From Gibbula magus (taxonomy: Eukaryota; Mollusca; Gastropoda; Trochida; Trochidae), in the NCBI GenBank assembly GCA_936450465.1, contig OW388294.1:74328622-74392621 (forward strand): DNA of 64,000 nucleotides, in the 5' to 3' direction. Both the position numbers and the translations under genes were made by a program. Under the pieces are notes generated by a model. That model worked only from the letters and a program-made list of their open reading frames with translations, searched no databases and was not told the origin of the DNA. This document shows, piece after piece, positions 56,966-64,000 of the stretch; position 1 is the stretch's first letter; the number at the start of each line of letters is the position of its first letter.

Positions 56966-58475
56966 GTTGGACATGTCTGTCATCATAATGTATATCTCTA
57001 TATTACTATAAGGACACTGGTTGGACATGTCTGTCATCATAATTTATATCTCTATATTACTATAAGGACACTGGTTTGACATGTCTGTAATCATAATTTA
57101 TATCTCTATATTACTATAAGGACACTGGTTGGACATGTCTGTCATCATAATGTATATCTCTATATTACTATAAGGACACTGGTTTGACATGCCTGTCATC
57201 ATAATTTATATCTCTATATTACTATAAGGACACTGGTTGGACATGTCTGTCATCATAATTTATATCTCTATATTACTATAAGGACACTGGTTGGACATGT
57301 CTGTCATTATAATTTATATCTCTATATTACTATAAGGACACTGGTTGGACATGTCTGTCATCATAATTTATATCTCTATATTACTATAAGGACACTGGTT
57401 GGACATGTCTGTCATCATAATGTATATCTCTATATTACTATAAGGACACTGGTTTGACATGCCTGTCATCATAATGTATATCTCTATATTACTATAAGGA
57501 CACTGGTTTGACATGCCTGTCATCATAATTTATATCTCTATATTACTATAAGGACACTGGTTGGACATGTCTGTCATCATAATTTATATCTCTATATTAC
57601 TATAAGGACACTGGTTGGACATGTCTGTCATCATAATTTATATCTCTATATTACTATAAGGACACTGGTTGGACATGTCTGTCATCATAATGTATATCTC
57701 TATATTACTATAAGGACACTGGTTGGACATGTCTGTCATCATAATTTATATCTCTATATTACTATAAGGACACTGGTTGGACATGTCTGTCATCATAATT
57801 TATATCTCTATATTACTATAAGGACACTGGTTGGACATGTCTGTCATCATAATTTATATCTCTATATTACTATAAGGACACTGGTTGGACATGTCTGTCA
57901 TCATAATTTATATCTCTATATTACTATAAGGACACTGGTTGGACATGTCTGTCATCATAATGTATATCTCTATATTACTATAAGGACACTGGTTGGACAT
58001 GTCTGTCATCATAATTTATATCTCTATATTACTATAAGGACACTGGTTGGACATGTCTGTCATCATAATTTATATCTCTATATTACTATAAGGACACTGG
58101 TTGGACATGTCTGTCATCATAATTTATATCTCTATATTACTATAAGGACACTGGTTGGACATGTCTGTCATCATAATTTATATCTCTATATTACTATAAG
58201 GACACTGGTTGGACATGTCTGTCATCATAATTTATATCTCTATATTACTATAAGGACACTGGTTGGACATGTCTGTCATCATAATTTATATCTCTATATT
58301 ACTATAAGGACACTGGTTGGACATGTCTGTCATCATAATTTATATCTCTATATTACTATAAGGACACTGGTTGGACATGTCTGTCATCATAATTTATATC
58401 TCTATATTACTATAAGGACACTGGTTGGACATGTCTGTCATCATAATTCATATCTCTATATTACTATAAGGACAC
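56966..58475. repeat. 54-bp satellite array, about 28 units
   Basis: Unit GGACACTGGTTGGACATGTC, TGTCATCATAATTTATATCT, CTATATTACTATAA. From the first GGACAC (57012) to the last (58470) is 1,458 bp, exactly 27 x 54, so no indel has accumulated. Variants: GTTTGAC for GTTGGAC, GCCTG for GTCTG, AATG for AATT. The left arm has a single unit at the homologous place (46860-46915). Confidence 0.97.
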
Positions 58476-58862
58476 TGCCAAGAAACAGAGGGCACCTCGG
58501 TCATGCTGATATTGTAATAATGTTAATGCAAATACAAAGTCAAGTGATTGGACCTGTGAAGAGTGTTGTAATACAACTGCCTGATCCTCTCTATCGGGTT
58601 AGTGTTGTGAAATTATGCATATCACGAATAAATCCTCTTAGTAATATTTTGAGCTTGTTCATTCTCCCAGTATTCACTACCTGTAAGATATCGGACCTTC
58701 CTGGTCATTGAAACGTTATTTCTCATGTCCAGTTCAAATAAAGTGAACGCATTTAGTAGGTACAGCCAACATGAGTGAAAGTGATATCAACCTTTTCTGG
58801 ACATCAAGACATCCATTATTTCGTCGGATTCAAATTAAAAGGCAGCAGTGAACGCAGTCAAA

Positions 58863-59960
58863 ATGAACGAAAGTGACATTGACGCCTTCTCCACAGAAGA
58901 GTACAAATTTGGAATCCTCGGAGTCCATTTGACGCTGTGTATTATAAAGGTTGTGCTCAACAGCCTCGTCCTGTTCATCATAGCCCGGTCCAGAGAGCTC
59001 CATCGTCCTACTGGACTGGTGCTGGCCAACACGTCCCTCTCCTATCTACTGATCGGTGTTGCCAGCCTCCTGGCCTTCCTCCCTGGGTGGTTCCCAGTGA
59101 TTGGTTGTGGCACCTACTACCAGGTTTGCTCCTACGCCTTCATCGTAGCCAGATTCAGCAGCAGCTTCAGCATCACCATGCTGAACATTGACCGTCTAGT
59201 AGCCATCGTCAAGCCCTTCTCCTACACCACACTGATAACACCGCGCAGGATCTGGGTAGCATCGACGGTCTCCTGGCTGATGAGTCTAGTCATGACTGTG
59301 ACAATATTCCAGCTGACATTGCTGGATACCACAGCCGACATATTTGGATGCCGAAATGTGTTTATCGCCAATTACAGATTTTGCTTCTATGGACCGTCTT
59401 TATTAGCAATTTGTACTGTGGTTGCGTCATATGGATATATAATATATTTGAGGAATACTCTTATCCCGGTAGTGAGACAGAAAGTTTTCTCCACCACTGT
59501 TTCTCGTGATAAACTATTCCCTGTGAGACGACGCTTTGTTCCGTTCATAATGATAATGACATATCTTGCCTTCAATCTCCCGGTTACAACTGTATGGGCG
59601 ATATCTGACAGGACGTCTGCGATAGATGGGGAACAGTTAAATCGTTTAATTGAACTCGCTTTCAAAGTTGTTGATAACCTCGCCCATATCATAAACCTTT
59701 TCATCTTCACCTCTACTTCTCGGACATTCCGTAATTCTACACTAAGGATATTCTTCAGATCCCTCTATAGGAAGCGACTCGTAGCCCAGATCATGCCATC
59801 ACTTCACCATCAGCAGGTTGCTAAAAACATGGCTCTGAATAATACCAAGATGTGGTCAACGGATCGGTCAGTACACTGGAAAAAATCGGCTTCACAGCTT
59901 GTGAGAAAGAAGGCTCTGAACACCAAGGTGGGCTCTAAGGATCTGTCAGTCACCATGTAA
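58863..59960 (+). CDS. Divergent class A (rhodopsin-like) GPCR, right-arm paralogue
   Basis: 365 residues from the ATG at 58863; the codon aligned with the left paralogue's first ATG is GTG (58848), so the second Met is used. Same architecture: TM1 VHLTLCIIKVVLNSLVLFII, a TM3/EL2 Cys pair, DRL, TM6 PFIMIMTYLAFNLPVTT, TM7 NLAHIINLFIF without NPxxY. Differences cluster in TM5 and the third loop (FYGPSLLAIC, LRNTLIPVVRQKV) and in the tail. The tail is longer than the left copy because of an internal duplication of about 84 bp (MALNNTKMWSTDRSVHWKK and KALNTKVGSKDLSV blocks). The 5' flank 58500-58800 is conserved with the left gene. Ligand unknown; no disabling mutation. Confidence 0.88.
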   Translation: MNESDIDAFSTEEYKFGILGVHLTLCIIKVVLNSLVLFIIARSRELHRPTGLVLANTSLSYLLIGVASLLAFLPGWFPVIGCGTYYQVCSYAFIVARFSSSFSITMLNIDRLVAIVKPFSYTTLITPRRIWVASTVSWLMSLVMTVTIFQLTLLDTTADIFGCRNVFIANYRFCFYGPSLLAICTVVASYGYIIYLRNTLIPVVRQKVFSTTVSRDKLFPVRRRFVPFIMIMTYLAFNLPVTTVWAISDRTSAIDGEQLNRLIELAFKVVDNLAHIINLFIFTSTSRTFRNSTLRIFFRSLYRKRLVAQIMPSLHHQQVAKNMALNNTKMWSTDRSVHWKKSASQLVRKKALNTKVGSKDLSVTM

Positions 59961-60239
59961 AACATCGGCTTCACGGCTTGTCACAAACTGAAACTCGTAC
60001 AATGGACTTGACTAGTACCGAAAGTCATCATTCCTTATCAATGTGACGAAACCTCCAAACTTGGATAAATACAGCGACCGGAAATGATATATCGCCTTGA
60101 CAAAGAGAACATTCATCCGAAGGAATGGATGAAAATCATCGTCAAATTTCTACACATTGAAATTAATAGATCTAGATTAAAGAAAGGGTGAACAGTTTCT
60201 TGTGAATATCCTGAGTGAAAAGTTTCACCAAATTTGAAA
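59961..60239. other. 3' flank of right-arm GPCR
   Basis: Starts AAACATCGGCTTCACGGCTTG, a second copy of the block at 59881-59901, then arm sequence with no further gene. Confidence 0.5.
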
Positions 60240-60890
60240 ATAATCAATCCAAGATGAAGGAGTACACAATGCATTCGAAGGAGTAAGCATTCGATATGAA
60301 TGTGTAAGCAATGAAGATGAAGGAGTAAGCAATGAAAATGAAAGAGTAATATCAGCAATGGATATGAAGGCGTAACACTAAAGATGAAGGAATAAGCAAT
60401 GGATATGAAGGAGTAAGCAATGGATATGAAGGAGTAAGCAATGGATGTGAAGGAGTAAGCAATGGATATGAAGGAATAAGCAATGGATGTGAAGGAGTAA
60501 GCAATGAAAATGAAAGAGTAATATCAGCAATGGATATGAAGGCGTAACACTAAAGATGAAGGAGTAAGCAATGGATGTGAAGGAGTAAGCAATGGATATG
60601 AAGGAATAAGCAATGGATGTGAAGGAGTAAGCAATGAAAATGAAAGAGTAATATCAGCAATGGATATGAAGGCGTAACACTAAAGATGAAGGAGTAAGCA
60701 ATGGATGTGAAGGAGTAAGCAATGGATATGAAGGAGTAAGCAATGGATGTGAAGGAGTAAGCAATGGATATGAAGGAGTAAGCAATGGATGTGAAGGAGT
60801 AAGCAATGAATATGAAGGAGCAAGCAATAACGATGACAAGCAAGTACAAATGACGAAGGACCAAGAAATGAAGATGAAGGAGTAAGCAAT
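60240..60890. repeat. 21-bp minisatellite, right-arm copy
   Basis: Units such as ATGAAGGAGTAAGCAATGGAT, the reverse complement of the left-arm 21-bp family. A larger block marked by GTAATATCAGCAATGG recurs at about 60347, 60529 and 60649. The open minus-strand frames are by-products of the period. Confidence 0.92.
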
Positions 60891-62394
60891 GTGGGTGAAA
60901 ATGACAAGTAGGAATAAGATGTGATTTCTTCTCTATAATCCATTTGACCATCGACCATCTAACTATTTTGGTGATTAAAACGTGAAAACATGTAGTAAGT
61001 AATTTAGTCTTTGTATATTATTGGATTATTAATGTTCGCACTTATATTTGCTAAATCAAGTTGGCTAAAACATTCCTGAAACAAGTGTTTAATACACCAC
61101 AATGACTGTTCTAGATTGCATGTTTATGAAGCGGATGGAAAATCATCCAATTCTTTTGAGTATGTACTAATACATTTAAAAGACCAAAGGTTTGTCGTTT
61201 TATGTAGTATAGCATATGGTGATTCATACCATTTCTTTGATAGATATAAAGTGTGCTAAATTATACCACAAAGATCAAATGAATTTGTCTCACGTTATAA
61301 AGATTATTACTCTGAGGCGAAACCTACTATCTTCATGAAACTATGTGCATTGTATATGCTATCGGTAACATTGTGTTATCACCTAGTTCTTTGATATTTT
61401 AAATATTTATAATTTTAAAAAGCCATGTCAAATGGAACCTACTTTTGAATTGTTTGTATCTTGTAAACGTAATGACAGATCGTCCACTGAATAAACAGGA
61501 GATCTTGGTTCGAATCTTTAAAATATGTTATAACAGAGGGTAGTTGTTTCTTCTTCTACACTGTAACATGACAGACAAAACAACTCACCGAGTGCATGCG
61601 CAATATGGACAGGACACAACAAGATTCTCATGTGTATCGTTTCCTGTTCAAATATGTTTTACAAAAACGAATGTGTATGTGAGAGTTTTCATTTTTCTTG
61701 AAGAAAACGTTCGTTAAACTGATTCAAAGCGTTTTTTATCAAAATGTTCCCTTTTTCTTGGGAAAATTGTGCGTTAAATTAATTCTCAGCGTTTTGTAAC
61801 ACGTTTGTTTTGTTGAAAATAAAAGATATATATATATCGGTATTCAAACCTGATTTAATCTCTCTATTTTCTTCTTATATTTCGCATAAGATTCCACCAT
61901 TGATTCATGCTACATATCGGGTGGGACACTAAGAATCTTTGAGAGAGCTGGTTTATATTAAGCTGGCCTGTGTAAATATATGAGATATCAAGGCTCTTGT
62001 ACGTTGGATATCAATCAAGCAAGTGACATATAGCTCCAGATCTATCTACATACGTATTAAGGATGTGTCAACACGTTCTGAAATGAACCCTTCACTTGAC
62101 AATGGGATTTGTTGGAAGAATCATGCTATCACAATTGGTACCCCTATAATCAGGGTATGATAGATCAGATGTGTCCATGCATCCGCTATTTTCATTGTAA
62201 AGACATTTTTTCGTTTTCACCATTCTCTAATTATGTAATTTATGCCGTATATCTTCTTCATGATCAGTTATGATATCGGCGAATCATTCTAAAACGGTAT
62301 GGATATCAAGCTTCCTATCAATGTTTATACGTAAATTGAATTCGAACTGATCTATATAAGTATTGAGATCCAGTCACAACCATCCGAGGTATTC
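60891..62394. other. Right-arm sequence without gene
   Basis: Mirrors 40078-44800 of the left arm minus the satellite. Contains the SINE B-box copy (GGTTCGAATCTTT near 61508) and the single 30-bp unit at about 62137-62175. Confidence 0.5.
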
Positions 62395-63240
62395 TCTTGT
62401 TTATATGCTATATATACTAATATGTTCATATATGAGCGACGTTAGATATACATATATATTTTATATATAAATGTTTGTTTTTGTTTTTAAATCATAAATG
62501 CAAGAACCAAACTCATCACGAAAAGACGTTTTGGAGAGGAAATTTGATAAGATAAAAGATATGTAAGTAGAATCAGTGTGCTATATGGTGTAGATGATGG
62601 CAGGGCGTCGCCTGATATCATCGCTTCATTTGAAGGTGTGGCCCATCGTACGACCCCGCTTCGGCAAGATTAGGATATGAACATCTACAAACACCCAGCC
62701 CGACTCTCTCGGTTACCTCGCCCCCACGATGTGGCCAACTTATACTCGGTAAAACATAACTCGGAGATATCCCCCTTACCCCTCTAGGTCTTGACGGATG
62801 TCGTAACAGGTAACATATAGGTGAAAACGGATTTAAAACTAACCCCAAGCACCCTCCCTCCAACAAACTGTACATAACTGTAGTCTCTATTATCCACCCT
62901 CCCCACCTATGGTAGAACAAATAAATACGAGAGAAAGACAGTAATCCCAACACCGACACGTTATCCGAAAACTCGCCCCCACAAAGGAGAGAGAAAAATG
63001 TCTAACTAAACCCTGCAGGGTCAATACATGCGAGGCTCTGCATCGAATTCACCACAGTCCCGGTGATAGTAGTACACCCACTGGTTGGCTGGGACATGGT
63101 GAATACACGTCTTCCCTCTTTTATCCACTACACGGTCCTATTGAAGACATAGCAGCACTTCCTCCAACCATTAGCCCTATTGAAGACTGACACGCCTGAC
63201 TGGTCACCGTACGGACACAGTCGATATATCCGGATCCTGC
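62395..63240. mobile_element. Insertion of about 845 bp private to the right arm
   Basis: In the left arm GCAGTAGCTATATAGAGGAAACCTCGG is continuous (about 39850-39875); in the right arm the two halves are split (CCGAGGTATTCTC at about 62385, ATAGCTACTGC at 63246). The insert is less AT-rich and has an open frame on the minus strand (62618-62959) with no recognised similarity. A solo LTR or other element is possible; no clear ends identified. Confidence 0.55.
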
Positions 63241-63545
63241 CGTCCATAGCTACTGCAAAATATAGAGTAAACCTAGACTGGCTTATGTACCTGGACAGGT
63301 GGGGCAACAGGGTCGGTGATCAGCGTTTGATAGGATTTACCTGACTCTGGGAAGGTGAGTTGATTGATATTAACTGCGAAATCGATCATAATCTTAGTGA
63401 CACTTTATATAAAGAAATAGGTAATGGTGATATACTTATAGAGGTAAGGCGAAACAGGTGCGTGTGTGTCATATGTCGTGTAGATCGCATCAGAGGTTAT
63501 TGAAGTGAAGTGATAGGCAAACGTGTTCTCTTGAGACATTAACAA

Positions 63546-64000
63546 GTAAAGAACAATAGTGAAAGTGAAATCTTAGGTGAATTATTAGAGCTACTAGAGA
63601 CTTATACACTGGGTGGGGCAAGGCAGGTGTTTGTGTATCGTAAGTCGTGTTCAGTTAGAAGATGGAATAAGAACATGTTGATACGATATGTTTGACGAGA
63701 AACGTAATAGTGCCATAAGCTACAGAGAAGTGAAAGTTCATATCTTTTCATGACACTACAAACAGTCTACCAAGAGCAACACTGAGGCATCGTCAAGAAA
63801 GTATATGACATACGTCTATGAGTGATTTCCTTTGTAGACCATTATAGGTCTATGTAGATATAAGTCGTGTCTATTGCTCAGTGAAAGCGAAGTAGATTCC
63901 CATACGACATTCATAAGTACAGGGGAACAGCAGCGACCCAATCCTGAGATATGTTAGTAAATCTTGTAAACTGCTTGTCTTGTACTTTTGTAGCTTTACG
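63546..64000. other. Sequence beyond the duplication, nothing recognised
   Basis: No match to the region left of 39585 and no supported gene. Confidence 0.4.

Larger units (their letters stand above)
55865..63545. repeat. Right arm of the large inverted duplication
   Basis: Reverse-complement partner of 39585-48995. It is shorter because it lacks the 3.3-kb satellite and the LINE, but has its own 54-bp array and a private insertion at 62395-63240. See the left arm for anchors. Confidence 0.9.

Noticed and set aside
56966..58475. CRISPR-like regular repeat array
   Set aside because: Head-to-tail monomers without unique spacers, in eukaryotic DNA; no cas genes.

Overview
This is a window of eukaryotic nuclear DNA. 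It is AT-rich, with long spliced introns, tRNA-derived SINE fragments, LINEs, MITEs and many micro- and minisatellites. The gene types and repeat style suggest a marine invertebrate, most plausibly a lophotrochozoan such as a mollusc. That placement is inference; nothing in the window fixes the species.

Layout. About 1-24 kb is gene-poor and TE-rich. It holds a decayed Tc1-type transposase end (1155-1330), a MITE with TTAA ends (3317-3659), a CpG-rich TTTCGCG minisatellite (4507-4745), a long TC tract (7011-7218) and a nearly intact two-ORF LINE on the minus strand (7769-12628). LINE remnants follow at 14.6-15.2, 16.5-17.6 and 19.7-20.65 kb, then a second TTTCGCG minisatellite (21596-21880). 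From 24248 to 36836 there is a plus-strand SLC6 (Na+/Cl- coupled) transporter gene of at least 14 exons. All splice junctions keep frame and give 696 residues from TM1 to the stop; only the first coding exon(s) is missing. Two of its exons have had their 3' end plus 5' splice site amplified into tandem arrays running into the intron.

From 39.6 to 63.5 kb the window is a large inverted duplication: left arm about 39585-48995, right arm about 55865-63545, around a spacer of about 7 kb filled with decayed LINEs. Each arm carries one intact, apparently single-exon, divergent class A GPCR, on the minus strand at 45479-46510 and the plus strand at 58863-59960. The genes are transcribed towards the outside of the palindrome. 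The arms differ by lineage-specific events: a 3.3-kb array of a 30-bp unit only in the left arm (one unit at the matching right-arm site), a 1.5-kb array of a 54-bp unit only in the right arm (one unit at the matching left-arm site), a LINE insertion only in the left arm, and an insertion of about 845 bp only in the right arm.

The best candidates for something new are: the LINE in which ORF1 and ORF2 share one frame and are separated by a single TAG; minisatellites seeded twice at exon/5'-splice-site junctions of one gene; the reciprocal satellite expansion inside the inverted duplication; and the CpG-rich orientation-switching TTTCGCG arrays. No CRISPR, operon or bacterial feature is present.
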